From the NCBI RefSeq assembly GCF_024029435.1, contig NZ_CP097118.1, positions 1,302,001-1,366,000 on the forward strand: a stretch of DNA of 64,000 bases, in the 5' to 3' direction. Made by a program: the position numbers and the translations under genes. How positions within the stretch are numbered: the first letter of the stretch is position 1; every line of letters starts with the position of its first letter. Of this stretch, positions 1 to 8,735 are shown piece by piece. Source of the DNA: Fructilactobacillus hinvesii (lineage in GTDB: Bacteria > Bacillota > Bacilli > Lactobacillales > Lactobacillaceae). The notes under the pieces are model-generated. The model saw only the letters and a program-made list of their open reading frames with translations. It ran no database searches and had not been told where the DNA came from.

Positions 1-991
1 CCCACTTCACTGGGAACTTGAAGTTAACATCGGCATGTTCCAAGCGGTCAATAGCTTCGGTGTAAGTAATCCGGGCGAAGGGCTCAGCGACCGTTTGGTG
101 CAGACGCTCTAACAGATTTTCATCGACGTGGTCGTTTAGAAATTGCAAATCTGCTTGCGCGTGGTCTAACAAGTATTGAACCACGTACTGCAACAGACCT
201 TCAATTTCGTCAATGGTTTCTGGAAGTCCTGCAAAGGCCATTTCCGGTTCAATCATCCAAAATTCAGCGGCATGGCGCTTGGTGTGGGAATCTTCGGCCC
301 GAAAAGTGGGGCCAAAGGTATAGACGTTGCGAAAGGCCAGCGCAAATGGTTCCACTTGCAGTTGCCCACTCACGGTCAGGTTGGTTTCCTGACCAAAGAA
401 GTCCTGCGAGAAATCCGTCTTGCCGTTAGCATCTTGCTCCGGATGATCAGGATCTAACGTGGTAACCCGGAACATTTCTCCCGCCCCTTCGGCATCACTA
501 CTAGTGATGATCGGGGTGTTCACGTACACGAAGTCATGGTGTTGCAGGTATTCGTGAATCGCAAAGGCCGCCATGGAACGAATCTTAAAGACCGCGTAGA
601 AAGTATTAGTTCGAGGCCGAAGGTGGGCAATCGTCCGCAGGTATTCGAGCGAATGGGCCTTCTTTTGCAGGGGGTAATCTGGATCAGAAATCCCTTCAAT
701 CACAACCTCATCCGCGTGTAATTCAAACGGCTGGGGTGCGTCTGGTGTTTCTACTAGTTTCCCCGTAATTTTAACCGTGGAACTAATTGGTAACTTGATT
801 ACATCCTCAAAATTTTCCAGCTGATCCCGCTTAGCAATCACCTGTACGTTTTTGATGTAGGAACCATCGTTTACCTCAATAAAGGCAATCTTTTTTGAAT
901 TTCGAATCGTCCGCACCCAACCAGAAACCGTAATTGGTGCACTGGTAAAATCACGCTGTTCTGTATATAAATCTTTTACTAAAACATCCAT
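1..991 (-). CDS. asnS: Asparaginyl-tRNA synthetase, 3' end cut by window edge
   Basis: Class II aminoacyl-tRNA synthetase that charges tRNA-Asn in the cytoplasm. The visible 330 residues begin MDVLVKDLYTEQRDF. They contain the N-terminal OB-fold anticodon-binding domain (about residues 15-110), followed by the start of the catalytic core. Class II motif 2 is visible as FRAEDSHTKRH near residue 240. The stop codon lies outside the window; about 100 residues of a usual 430 are missing. The ATG at 991 follows an AAAGGAGGAG ribosome binding site. An Asn-specific T-box lies directly upstream, which supports AsnS over the related AspS. Confidence 0.95.
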   Translation of the reverse strand, partial: MDVLVKDLYTEQRDFTSAPITVSGWVRTIRNSKKIAFIEVNDGSYIKNVQVIAKRDQLENFEDVIKLPISSTVKITGKLVETPDAPQPFELHADEVVIEGISDPDYPLQKKAHSLEYLRTIAHLRPRTNTFYAVFKIRSMAAFAIHEYLQHHDFVYVNTPIITSSDAEGAGEMFRVTTLDPDHPEQDANGKTDFSQDFFGQETNLTVSGQLQVEPFALAFRNVYTFGPTFRAEDSHTKRHAAEFWMIEPEMAFAGLPETIDEIEGLLQYVVQYLLDHAQADLQFLNDHVDENLLERLHQTVAEPFARITYTEAIDRLEHADVNFKFPVKW

Positions 992-1029
992 CGTCTTACG
1001 CTCCTCCTTTAAACTAACCGGTTCAAGCC

Positions 1030-1257
1030 AAAAGAAAAAGACCTCGTCACAAGGGACGAGATCTTCGCGGTACCACCCAAATTGTTTTTCTCAGAAAAAC
1101 CAACTCTAGTTCGTAATAACGGTCGAACTACCGGTTCCGCGGTGTCTGCATGACACTTTCCAGGTGTTAATTGTAAGTGCTGTCTACTGGGCTTCCACCA
1201 TTTCCCAGCTCGCTGAACACAGTCCTACTTACGCTCGTCCTGACACGGTCTTAATTT
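1030..1257 (-). promoter_or_regulatory. T-box leader (Asn) controlling asnS
   Basis: On the minus strand the leader carries the T-box signature GGGTGGTACCGCG (1066-1078). It is followed by an intrinsic terminator with stem GACGAG/CTCGTC and a T-run (1031-1063). Stem I contains the distal-loop motif AATGGTGGAAGCCCAG. On its 3' side, the codon AAC (1166-1168), followed by a purine and the closing CCTG helix, fits an asparagine specifier. Uncharged tRNA-Asn should stabilise the antiterminator and allow asnS transcription. The 317 bases between asnS and the next gene hold only this element and its promoter. Confidence 0.93.
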
Positions 1258-1263
1258 AATTTC

Positions 1264-1292
1264 AATATACAATATTACCCGTCAAAACGCAA
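1264..1292 (-). promoter_or_regulatory. Promoter of the asnS T-box transcript
   Basis: -35 TTGCGT (1287-1292), 17-base spacer, -10 TATATT (1264-1269). Transcription would begin near 1257, just ahead of T-box stem I. Confidence 0.65.
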
Positions 1293-1308
1293 TCATTTTC
1301 AAAGGAAG

Positions 1309-2355
1309 CTAGTCTTTTCGTTGCGCCACGCAGGTTCCCTCTGGAACCACGAAGTCCTTTTGGATCAGCGTTAACTTACCAGACGTTGCATCTCGTTGAA
1401 AAAGAGTGGCATTGTCGGTGTTTTGGTTGGCTACAATCAGAAATTCTTCCGTCCGGTTAAAGTTAAAGTCCCGAGGAAATTCGCCTTCCGTTGAAACCCG
1501 TTGAATTTGTTCGAGGTGTCCGTTGGGTTGAACCGCAAACACAACGATGCTGTCATTCCCCCGGTTGGAAACGTAAACAAAGCGGTGATCGCTAGAAAGG
1601 TGAATGGCGGCTGCACCGTTGTGTTCCGTCCAATCAGCTGGAATCGTAGAAACAACCTGTTCAATTTCAAACTGTGCCGTTTCTTCGTTGTAGTTTAAAA
1701 CCGCTACTTTACTGCTCAGTTCACCGACCAGGTAAGCCTTTCCGAGTTCTTCAATGTAAGTAATGTGCCGGGGGCCAAAGCCTGGTTCAAGCGTTAATTC
1801 GCTGACCAGCTTCATCTTCCCTTCGGGGGTAAGATCGTACAGAAAAATCTGGTCTAACCCCAGGTCACAAACCACTAACCGACCATCAAACGAGATGTCA
1901 ACATAGTGGGGGTGCGGTCCATCAGCTTGTTCCGGCTTCGGACCAACCTTTCCCTCATCGTGAACTCGATCCGTAGCCGCAAGTAAACCGTTCGGTCCAA
2001 TCTTAAAGATGGTTACGTCTCCAGTATGGTAGTTCGCAGTGTAAACATTTTGCCGTTTTTCATCCACCGTAATGTAAGCGGGACTACTACCAACTTCCAC
2101 AATTTTTTGCATTTCTTTTGCTGGCATGGTCGTTCCATCTAAATCAACCACCCCACCGTGTAATTCATCATCTTCCATGACCCGTTCCACGGCGTAAATC
2201 CGGCGGGCCTTTGATTCAGCCACGTAGGTCGGAGAACCGGCTTTCGCAACTAACTGTAAGTTTTGCAAAGCCGGCTTGTCCGTATCCAATTCAATTTGAT
2301 AAATTCCCTTACTTTGATTCTTGGTATACGTTCCAATCAGAAATTTTTCAATCAT
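1309..2355 (-). CDS. pgl: Lactonase-family beta-propeller protein, probable 6-phosphogluconolactonase
   Basis: A 348-residue member of the lactonase (YkgB/Pgl-type seven-bladed propeller) family, which hydrolyses 6-phosphogluconolactone in the oxidative pentose phosphate and phosphoketolase routes. Family landmarks are the opening FLIGTYT, the mid-protein GPHPHYVD (around residue 145), GFGPRHI (around 195) and NRGNDSI near 260. I chose the ATG at 2355 because GGAGG sits eight bases upstream. A good promoter (2384-2412) lies inside the longer upstream reading frame, which argues against a longer start. The exact substrate is inferred from the family; other lactones are possible. Confidence 0.8.
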   Translation of the reverse strand: MIEKFLIGTYTKNQSKGIYQIELDTDKPALQNLQLVAKAGSPTYVAESKARRIYAVERVMEDDELHGGVVDLDGTTMPAKEMQKIVEVGSSPAYITVDEKRQNVYTANYHTGDVTIFKIGPNGLLAATDRVHDEGKVGPKPEQADGPHPHYVDISFDGRLVVCDLGLDQIFLYDLTPEGKMKLVSELTLEPGFGPRHITYIEELGKAYLVGELSSKVAVLNYNEETAQFEIEQVVSTIPADWTEHNGAAAIHLSSDHRFVYVSNRGNDSIVVFAVQPNGHLEQIQRVSTEGEFPRDFNFNRTEEFLIVANQNTDNATLFQRDATSGKLTLIQKDFVVPEGTCVAQRKD

Positions 2356-2383
2356 ATTTTCTGCCTCCAACTCATTTTTGTTC

Positions 2384-2412
2384 ATTGTATCACAATACTT
2401 AAACCCCGGCAA
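2384..2412 (-). promoter_or_regulatory. Promoter of the lactonase gene
   Basis: -35 TTGCCG (2407-2412), 17-base spacer, extended -10 TGATACAAT with TACAAT at 2384-2389. The predicted start point is about 20 bases upstream of the ATG chosen for the gene. Confidence 0.65.
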
Positions 2413-2417
2413 AGTGC

Positions 2418-2732
2418 TTATCCGATGTGATTTTCCTTTAAAATCATCGCCACTTCATGCTCCATCTCAGGCGTCCGTTGCCATTCTTGAAACTCCTGAA
2501 AGTCCTCATCAGGCATCGTAAAGTGTTGGTTAATGTAATTTTCATAGTTTTCGACGTGCACTGAATGGGGAATATTCAGCTGTAAGATGCGCACCTCGCG
2601 TAAAAGCTTTCGTTCTACCGCTAGTTCAGCCCGCCCGTTTTGTACCATGTTGCTAATTTCGACGTACTTGCTGCCATCCAACCGGGTGATTTCTTCAATC
2701 AAAGTTAAGGTTTCGTGACTTTTTTGTGTCAT
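2418..2732 (-). CDS. Uncharacterised 104-residue protein
   Basis: I do not recognise a named family. The protein is soluble-looking and acidic at its C-terminal half (for example PDEDFQEFQEWQ), with no signal peptide or membrane segment and a mixed helix-rich composition. A good AGGAG ribosome binding site precedes the ATG. The start lies 14 bases behind the stop of the 44-residue basic ORF, so the two are probably co-transcribed. It may be a lactobacillus-specific conserved hypothetical protein. Confidence 0.75.
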   Translation of the reverse strand: MTQKSHETLTLIEEITRLDGSKYVEISNMVQNGRAELAVERKLLREVRILQLNIPHSVHVENYENYINQHFTMPDEDFQEFQEWQRTPEMEHEVAMILKENHIG

Positions 2733-2746
2733 CGTCTGCTCCTACT

Positions 2747-2881
2747 TTACCAGTGCCGTTTGTGAACCGTGCGTAATCCGCGTCGGTCTGCGCTCAGTTT
2801 GTTTTGTTGTTGCTTGAATTTTTGCCAGGTCGTTTCCTTGCGATCATGTTTATTTTGTTTGGTCCGTTTTGTGTATTTCAT
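2747..2881 (-). CDS. Small, very basic 44-residue protein
   Basis: Short ORF beginning MKYTKRTKQNKHDRKE and ending HKRHW. About 40 percent of residues are Lys, Arg or His, and there is no membrane segment. It has an AAGGTGA ribosome binding site eight bases before the ATG and lies 14 bases upstream of the 104-residue gene. The composition suggests nucleic-acid or ribosome contact, but this is inference only. It starts 24 bases after the T-run of the glmS terminator, so it may depend on read-through or on a weak promoter at the end of glmS (TATAAT at 2950-2955). Confidence 0.6.
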   Translation of the reverse strand: MKYTKRTKQNKHDRKETTWQKFKQQQNKLSADRRGLRTVHKRHW

Positions 2882-2904
2882 CTCTGTCACCTTCTTTTAT
2901 TCGT

Positions 2905-2938
2905 AAAAAAGAAAAGAATTGCAACCACAATTCTTTTC
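2905..2938 (-). terminator. Intrinsic terminator after glmS
   Basis: Perfect 11-bp stem GAAAAGAATTG/CAATTCTTTTC with a six-base loop (2911-2938), followed on the minus strand by a T-run. Confidence 0.85.
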
Positions 2939-2962
2939 CCACTAATTTAATTATACAATTTT

Positions 2963-4777
2963 TTATTCAACCGTAACACTCTTAGCTAAGTTCCGTGGTA
3001 GGTCAACGTTTAAGCCCTTGTTCAAACTAGTGTAGTAAGCCAACAGTTGGGCGGGAATTACACTTAAGAGCGGTGTAAGTAGTTCGTCAACGTCCGGAAT
3101 AATGAAGGTATCATCAGGACGAGCTAGACTCTTTTTCACGATGGATAAGGTCTTGGCTCCCCGAGCCGCCGTTTCCTCCAAGTTACTCCGAGTTAAACCG
3201 GCCGTTTTGGCTTGAGTAATAATTCCAATGACCGGAGTCCCTTGTTCAATCAAAGCAATCGTGCCGTGCTTTAATTCTCCAGAGGCAAATCCTTCTGCGT
3301 GCACGTAGGAAATTTCCTTTAATTTCAAAGCGGCTTCGATGGAAACGGTGTAATCAATCCCCCGCCCAATGTAAAAAGCTTGGTTGGCTTTTACAAAGTA
3401 TTCCTGAGCAATTTGATTAATTTCGTTCTTTTCGTCTACGATACTTTGCATTCCTTGAGCGACAAGTGCTAACTGGTTCTTCAAATCAAAATCTAAGGCA
3501 GCTTGTTTCCCCTTTGCTTCCCCAACGGCCTTGGCCAGGATGGCTTCTAGCGCAATTTGAGCGGTGTAAGCCTTCGTAGAGGCAACCGAAATTTCTGGAC
3601 CTGCTTGTAATAACAACGTAAAGGTTGATTCCCGTGACAACGTTGAGTTAGCCACGTTCGTAATCGTGAGGCTCGGTAATTTTTGCTTGTTAACGTTTAC
3701 TAATACCTGCCGGCTGTCAGCCGTTTCTCCACTTTGGGAAAGGAAAATGAAGAATGGTTTTTCAGAAAGTAACGGCTCTTCGTAGGCAAATTCGGAAGCC
3801 ACGTGCACTTCGGCTGGAATCCCGGTTAGTTTTTCTAGTTGCATTTTCCCAACTAACCCTGCGTGATAACTAGTTCCAGCTCCCACAATGTAAATCCGAT
3901 CCGACCCTTTAATACTATCAATTAGGTCTTGATCAAGGGTTGGGTGTCCTGCTTGATCCAAGTATTCAGCAGAGAGTTTCCGCATTACGTTTGGTTGTTC
4001 GTCGATTTCCTTAAGCATGTAGTACGGGTAGGTTCCCTTGTCAGAAGCACTTGGGTCTACGCTTACCTCGAAGGTTTCACGTTCTACAACGTTTCCGTTA
4101 GCGTCGTTCACAATGACTTCATCGGGCTTCACGATGCACATGTCCCCGTCTTGGATTTCTAAGAAGGTGTGCGTTACGTTCAACATGGCAATTGAGTCCG
4201 AGCAAACCACGTTGCATCCATCCCCCAGTCCAATTAACATAGGACTCTTGTTTTTAGCGACGTAAATCGTTTCTGGTTCTTCTTTATCCATCAACATAAA
4301 GGCGTAAGAAGAGTTTTCCAAGAGCGACAGGGTCTTAGTGAAGGCATCCTTGGTGCTCATGCCGTCTTTCACAAATTTATCGATTAATTGAACGACCACT
4401 TCTGTATCAGTTTGGCTGTGGAAATGAACGTCTTGTAAATATTGATCCTTTAGTTCTTGGAAGTTTTCAATCACACCGTTGTGAACCAGGTAGAAACGTT
4501 CATCGCTAGAAAATTGGGGGTGGGCATTTTCAATCGTTACCCCACCGTGGGTAGCCCAGCGCGTATGACCAATTCCGGCAGTTCCCTGCACTTCTGGTCC
4601 AATCTTTTTCCGTAAATCAGCGATGCTCCCAGTGGTTTTTACTAGGTAGTTCGTTCCATCCGGTTGATCAACAAAGATTCCAGCTGAATCATAGCCCCGG
4701 TACTGTAGCTTTTCTAATCCGCTGACTAAAATTTCAGTAGCATCTTTATTTCCGGTTACTCCAACTACTCCACACAT
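2963..4777 (-). CDS. glmS: Glutamine--fructose-6-phosphate aminotransferase (isomerizing)
   Basis: Makes glucosamine-6-phosphate from fructose-6-phosphate and glutamine, the entry step to UDP-GlcNAc and peptidoglycan. The 604 residues are the full family length. The N-terminal nucleophile amidotransferase domain (1-230) has catalytic Cys2 in MCGVVG and the motifs HTRWATHG and HNGVIENF. Two SIS isomerase domains follow (about 285-420 and 455-600), and the protein ends with the conserved PRNLAKSVTVE. It is transcribed on its own from a promoter upstream. The leader is only about 60 bases, too short for the glmS ribozyme. It neighbours glmM, the next pathway enzyme. Confidence 0.98.
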   Translation of the reverse strand: MCGVVGVTGNKDATEILVSGLEKLQYRGYDSAGIFVDQPDGTNYLVKTTGSIADLRKKIGPEVQGTAGIGHTRWATHGGVTIENAHPQFSSDERFYLVHNGVIENFQELKDQYLQDVHFHSQTDTEVVVQLIDKFVKDGMSTKDAFTKTLSLLENSSYAFMLMDKEEPETIYVAKNKSPMLIGLGDGCNVVCSDSIAMLNVTHTFLEIQDGDMCIVKPDEVIVNDANGNVVERETFEVSVDPSASDKGTYPYYMLKEIDEQPNVMRKLSAEYLDQAGHPTLDQDLIDSIKGSDRIYIVGAGTSYHAGLVGKMQLEKLTGIPAEVHVASEFAYEEPLLSEKPFFIFLSQSGETADSRQVLVNVNKQKLPSLTITNVANSTLSRESTFTLLLQAGPEISVASTKAYTAQIALEAILAKAVGEAKGKQAALDFDLKNQLALVAQGMQSIVDEKNEINQIAQEYFVKANQAFYIGRGIDYTVSIEAALKLKEISYVHAEGFASGELKHGTIALIEQGTPVIGIITQAKTAGLTRSNLEETAARGAKTLSIVKKSLARPDDTFIIPDVDELLTPLLSVIPAQLLAYYTSLNKGLNVDLPRNLAKSVTVE

Positions 4778-4845
4778 AATTAACGTCCTCGTTTCTAAAT
4801 TGGTATAGATGTTTTAAAATGCTTTTGTTTGTCAACACAATTTAT

Positions 4846-4874
4846 ATATTAGTGTTTTCATTGGTCCTTGTCAA
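4846..4874 (-). promoter_or_regulatory. glmS promoter
   Basis: -35 TTGACA (4869-4874), 17-base spacer, -10 TAATAT (4846-4851). A second consensus TTGACA occurs 39 bases downstream (4830-4835) without a convincing -10. Confidence 0.75.
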
Positions 4875-4906
4875 ACTATAACTTGAAATTGGTCTATGCC
4901 TAGTAG

Positions 4907-4938
4907 AAAAAAGAACGATTCATAACGAACCGTTCTTT
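4907..4938 (-). terminator. Intrinsic terminator after glmM
   Basis: Stem AAAGAACG/CGTTCTTT (4910-4938) with an inner TTC/GAA pairing, followed by a T-run. It ends the cdaA-cdaR-glmM operon ahead of the glmS promoter. Confidence 0.8.
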
Positions 4939-4943
4939 AGACC

Positions 4944-6290
4944 CTATTGATTAGCTTTTTTAACGACGTCAGCAATTTGGTTGGCGTATTTTTGACTGTC
5001 TTCTTGGGTCGCAGCTTCGACCATCACCCGGAGTAATGGTTCCGTTCCGCTCGGCCGAACTAAAATCCGCCCGTTCCCGTTCATTTCAGCTTCGACCCGT
5101 TCCATTTCGGCTTGCACAGCAGGGGCATCCATGGCGTGCTTCTTATCAACCACCCGCACGTTCACCAAACTTTGGGGATACTTGTGCACCTCAACGGCTA
5201 GTTCTGAGAGTGGCTTTCCGGTTGCCTGCATGATTGCCATCAATTGCAGACTAGTCAGCATCCCATCTCCGGTCGTGTTAAAGTCCAAAAAGACGATGTG
5301 GCCGGATTGTTCTCCACCAAGGTTGTAGCCACTCCGGTTCATTTCTTCCACTACGTACCGGTCGCCGACCTTCGTCTTCACACTCTTTAAGCCGTGCGCT
5401 TCCATGGCCTTGTACATTCCGAGGTTACTCATGACGGTCGTAACAATTGTATCTTGTTTCAACCGGCCGTGTTCATCCATGTATTTACCACAGATGTACA
5501 TGATTTTATCCCCATCAACGATGTTGCCAAGTTCATCGACCGCAATGCAGCGATCACCGTCTCCATCAAAGGCAATTCCCAGCTGGGCTCCTTCGGCAAC
5601 GACCAATTTTTGGAGTTGCTCTGGATGAGTAGAACCAACTTGGTCGTTAATGTTAATCCCGTTGGGGGTAGTTGCCATCGTCGTAAAGTCCAGGCCTAAA
5701 TCAGCGTACAAACGAGGGACCAAGGAACTCGTGGCTCCGTTCGCCGCATCCACAACCACCTTCATGCCGTCTAGGTTGTCGTTGATCGTTTGGGCCAAGA
5801 AATGGAGGTATTTTTGCCCTGCTTCTGTATAGTTATCGGCCGTCCCTAGCCCAGCTGCTGCCGGGCGTGGCAGTTCATCAACCGGATTTTCCAGCATGGT
5901 TTCAATATCAGCTTCAATGTCATCGGAAAGCTTGTAGCCATCTCCACCAAAAAACTTAATCCCATTATATTCGGCTGGATTATGGGAAGCAGTGATCATC
6001 ACGCCAGCATCAGCATCTTGATCCCGCACGAGGTAAGCGACTCCCGGGGTAGTCACAATTCCTAACCGTAAAACTTCAATTCCAACGGACAAAAGGCCCG
6101 CTACCAAGGCATCCTCTAGCATTTGTCCAGAAATCCGCGTGTCGCGTGATACCAGCACTCGCGGTTGGTGGCTTTCTGCGCTCCGCTTCGTCAAAGCATA
6201 GCCACCGGCTCGACCGGCCCGAAAGGCCAGCTCTGGGGTTAATTCTTGATTTGCGACTCCACGAATTCCATCAGTTCCAAAATATTTCAT
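4944..6290 (-). CDS. glmM: Phosphoglucosamine mutase
   Basis: Converts glucosamine-6-phosphate to glucosamine-1-phosphate for UDP-GlcNAc synthesis. The 448 residues match the family. FGTDGIRG opens the protein. The phosphoserine loop TASHNP places the catalytic Ser at residue 102. The metal loop DGDGDR is near 240, the sugar-binding GGEQSGH near 325, and the phosphate-binding RPSGTEP near 410. It is the last gene of cdaA-cdaR-glmM. In Bacillus and Lactococcus GlmM binds and inhibits CdaA, so the linkage has a functional as well as a transcriptional meaning. Confidence 0.98.
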   Translation of the reverse strand: MKYFGTDGIRGVANQELTPELAFRAGRAGGYALTKRSAESHQPRVLVSRDTRISGQMLEDALVAGLLSVGIEVLRLGIVTTPGVAYLVRDQDADAGVMITASHNPAEYNGIKFFGGDGYKLSDDIEADIETMLENPVDELPRPAAAGLGTADNYTEAGQKYLHFLAQTINDNLDGMKVVVDAANGATSSLVPRLYADLGLDFTTMATTPNGININDQVGSTHPEQLQKLVVAEGAQLGIAFDGDGDRCIAVDELGNIVDGDKIMYICGKYMDEHGRLKQDTIVTTVMSNLGMYKAMEAHGLKSVKTKVGDRYVVEEMNRSGYNLGGEQSGHIVFLDFNTTGDGMLTSLQLMAIMQATGKPLSELAVEVHKYPQSLVNVRVVDKKHAMDAPAVQAEMERVEAEMNGNGRILVRPSGTEPLLRVMVEAATQEDSQKYANQIADVVKKANQ

Positions 6291-6314
6291 TTTTACTCCT
6301 TTATACGCTTCAAA

Positions 6315-7040
6315 TTATTTTTCCTCATCATTTTTGGGGGTTTCTTTTTGTACGGTAAATTTAACGTTCGTCGTTGATGGGGAAATCACCACGTTAACGG
6401 TTTTACCGTGATCATCAACGGCATCAATAATGGCCGTCTTGGTCGTTGATTTTCGGACATCATCCGGTAGGTTAACCTTGGCAACCACCTTGGCAATCCG
6501 TTCCATCTCATTTTCTGGTCCCGTCACGTTAACCTGTTTTAGGTCTTGTTCCACTTTGACAACTTTGTACCCTTCCATGATTTGGTTTTTATCGTACTCC
6601 ACGTTTACCGGATAGGTCTTCGTTTTACGTGGTTGAATGTTCACCGTGATGGTGGCCGGTTTAATCGTAGCTTGTAGCTCTGAGTTTAATCCGGTTTGTT
6701 GCAGGCGAACCGTGTGCTTTCCAGGGCCTAAGTCGTTTAAATCTGCAATTACCTTAAAGTTCCGGGTGTTGGCCGTTGTAGTTACGAGCGCTGCGGGCCC
6801 TTTCAGTTGGACTTGGACTTGTTCTGGATACCCAATCACAAAATATTTCTCTGAATTTACGTTTAACTGTAACGGAACCGAGATTTGTTTTTTGGTATCG
6901 GAGGTCAGCTGCTGGTTGGCTTGCGTGCTCCGTGAGTTGGGATTGCCCAGTTTCGCCTGATTCACAATCAAAAAGAGGCCGACAGCAATCACAAACGACA
7001 ATAACAACGCAAAGGCCTTACTGTTAAAGAAGCGGTGCAT
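6315..7040 (-). CDS. cdaR: YbbR-domain regulator of the diadenylate cyclase
   Basis: A 241-residue extracytoplasmic protein with a short cytoplasmic start and one membrane helix (about residues 9-27). At least two YbbR repeats follow (about 50-135 and 140-225). In Bacillus and Listeria CdaR interacts with CdaA and tunes c-di-AMP output. The ATG overlaps the cdaA stop as TAATG, so the two are translationally coupled. The tail is charged and ends in EEK. The assignment rests on the repeat pattern and the conserved operon. Confidence 0.92.
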   Translation of the reverse strand: MHRFFNSKAFALLLSFVIAVGLFLIVNQAKLGNPNSRSTQANQQLTSDTKKQISVPLQLNVNSEKYFVIGYPEQVQVQLKGPAALVTTTANTRNFKVIADLNDLGPGKHTVRLQQTGLNSELQATIKPATITVNIQPRKTKTYPVNVEYDKNQIMEGYKVVKVEQDLKQVNVTGPENEMERIAKVVAKVNLPDDVRKSTTKTAIIDAVDDHGKTVNVVISPSTTNVKFTVQKETPKNDEEK

Positions 7041-7879
7041 TACTTTCCACCTCCCATGAGCTTGGCAAAGATGTCATGCAGTTCACTGCGCCAGGTCTTT
7101 TTCTGGTTCGGACGCAACAGGTGACTCCGGAGGTACTTTAAGTAATCTTCCTGACTCATCCCACGTAATAACTCGTTGTTTTGGGTAAACGAAACTTCGC
7201 CCGTTTCTTCTGAAACCACAATCGTAATGGCGTCCGTAACTTCTGACAACCCAACGGCAGCCCGGTGGCGGGTTCCCAGTTCTCGAGGAATCAAATTGCT
7301 ATCTGATGGCGGTAAATAGGCATTGGCAGCTGCAATCCGATTATCTTTGATGATTACCGCCCCGTCGTGCAAGGGAGTATTGGGGATAAAAATGTTGATC
7401 AAAAGTTCACTTGAAACATCCGCGTCCAACGCAATTCCCTTTTCAATCCACTCTTCCAATCCAGTTTTCATCTGAATCGCGATCAAAGCCCCAATCCGCC
7501 GTTTCGAAAGGTATTGAATCGCTCCATCAAGTGCCTTAATCAACTTCTCAGTCCGTTCGTTAGCCTGCTGTGACTGTTTGAACATAGACTGTTGGCCCAG
7601 TTTCTCCAGACCGCGCCGAATTTCTGGTTGAAAGATCACGATACAGCCGATCACTCCCCAATTGATAACTTGGTCTAAAATCCAAGACGTCATCGTCAAC
7701 CCAAGGTACCAACTCAAAACTTTGGCAATTACCAAGACCACAATTCCGCGCAAGAGCTGGATGGAACGGGTACCCTTCAACAGCATGATTAACTCATAAA
7801 TTAAAATCCACACCACCAAAATATCCAAGACGTTGCTTAAATTGTGCAGTGTGAGAATGTTACTCCAATTGATTCCCAT
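7040..7879 (-). CDS. cdaA: Diadenylate cyclase CdaA
   Basis: Membrane-bound DAC-domain enzyme that condenses two ATP to cyclic di-AMP, a messenger controlling potassium and osmolyte balance and cell-wall homeostasis. The 279 residues begin with three membrane helices (about 13-95). The DisA_N catalytic domain follows, with the DGA motif in LHDGAVII near residue 170 and the RHR motif in GTRHRAAVG near 204. Both motifs required for cyclase activity are intact. It is the first gene of the cdaA-cdaR-glmM operon, with its own promoter in the gap to the divergent DUF1361 gene. Confidence 0.97.
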   Translation of the reverse strand: MGINWSNILTLHNLSNVLDILVVWILIYELIMLLKGTRSIQLLRGIVVLVIAKVLSWYLGLTMTSWILDQVINWGVIGCIVIFQPEIRRGLEKLGQQSMFKQSQQANERTEKLIKALDGAIQYLSKRRIGALIAIQMKTGLEEWIEKGIALDADVSSELLINIFIPNTPLHDGAVIIKDNRIAAANAYLPPSDSNLIPRELGTRHRAAVGLSEVTDAITIVVSEETGEVSFTQNNELLRGMSQEDYLKYLRSHLLRPNQKKTWRSELHDIFAKLMGGGK

Positions 7880-7918
7880 TCGTTCGTGTTCCTTCCTAGC
7901 TAGGCGATTTCAAGAATA

Positions 7919-7927
7919 ATTATAGCA
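7919..7927 (-). promoter_or_regulatory. Extended -10 promoter of cdaA operon
   Basis: TGCTATAAT (extended -10) at 7919-7927, about 40 bases before the cdaA ATG. The -35 is poor, as is usual for extended -10 promoters. Confidence 0.55.
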
Positions 7928-8039
7928 CTCCCCTAGGCGTCTTTAATAGGGAAGAAAGTGGGTTTTAAGAAACATTTTAATAGTTTTTTTTTGCCATTTG
8001 CGGTTTAATGGAAGCAGACTATTTTGAGGTGATTGCAAT

Positions 8040-8684
8040 ATGACCAGCAGAAAAAAATGGCAAGTCCGCTTATTCTTCATCGTGTGGCTTGTCTTCATCA
8101 AACTCTTTATTAAGGACTCGCTCTTTGGATTCCTCCTATTAAACACCTTTTTAGGCTATCTTCCAATTGAACTGAGCTTTCACATCGGCAAGCCCAAACA
8201 AAACGTGCTGATTTTTTGGTTCCTCACCCTCGTTTGGATCCTCTTTTATCCAAACGCTCCGTATATCTTAACTGATCTCTTACACCTCTCGTGGCTCCAT
8301 CCGAACGATATTAACGGCATGTTAAAGTTGGATGGCCACATTTGGTTTTTATATACCTGCCTGCTCATCAGCGCGCTAACCTGTGCCTTTTTAGGTTTTT
8401 GGAGTCTGATTCACGTGGCCAAGGCGATTACCGCCAAGCTTCACGTTGCAACCAGTTTCACTACAATGTTAGTTACCTGTGGCTTAATCTTTTTGAGTTC
8501 AATCGGGCTCTACATCGGTCGGTTTCTCCGGGTGCATACCGTTTATCTCATTGCTAACCCGAAATTTTACATGCACATGTTCGCAAACATGTGGAATCGA
8601 GAAATGTTAATTTTCGTCATTTTAATGACCATCATTCAACTCGTCATTTACTGGATCTACACCATCATGCAGGATCGCGACTAA
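8040..8684 (+). CDS. DUF1361-family membrane protein
   Basis: A 214-residue integral membrane protein with about six hydrophobic helices. The segment FYPNAPYILTDLLHL (around residue 75) is the hallmark of the DUF1361 family, whose function is unknown. GAGGTG lies eight bases upstream of the ATG. It stands alone on the plus strand between two minus-strand operons and ends at a strong terminator shared with murB. Confidence 0.85.
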   Translation: MTSRKKWQVRLFFIVWLVFIKLFIKDSLFGFLLLNTFLGYLPIELSFHIGKPKQNVLIFWFLTLVWILFYPNAPYILTDLLHLSWLHPNDINGMLKLDGHIWFLYTCLLISALTCAFLGFWSLIHVAKAITAKLHVATSFTTMLVTCGLIFLSSIGLYIGRFLRVHTVYLIANPKFYMHMFANMWNREMLIFVILMTIIQLVIYWIYTIMQDRD

Positions 8685-8689
8685 ATGTG

Positions 8690-8735
8690 AAAAGCCTCCC
8701 TCGAGTTACACAATTAACTCAAGGGGGGCTTTTTA
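8690..8735. terminator. Bidirectional terminator between DUF1361 gene and murB
   Basis: Long hairpin with arms AAAAGCCTCCCTCGAGTTA and TAACTCAAGGGGGGCTTTTT around a short loop. A-runs on one side and T-runs on the other serve both converging genes. The murB stop codon lies at its edge. Confidence 0.85.

Noticed and set aside
4778..4873. glmS ribozyme upstream of glmS
   Set aside because: The predicted transcript leader is only about 60 bases, too short for the ribozyme, and its conserved core is not visible.
7998..8025. TTGCGG-16-TATTTT promoter for the DUF1361 gene
   Set aside because: It would start transcription after the ribosome binding site, leaving a leader too short to carry it.
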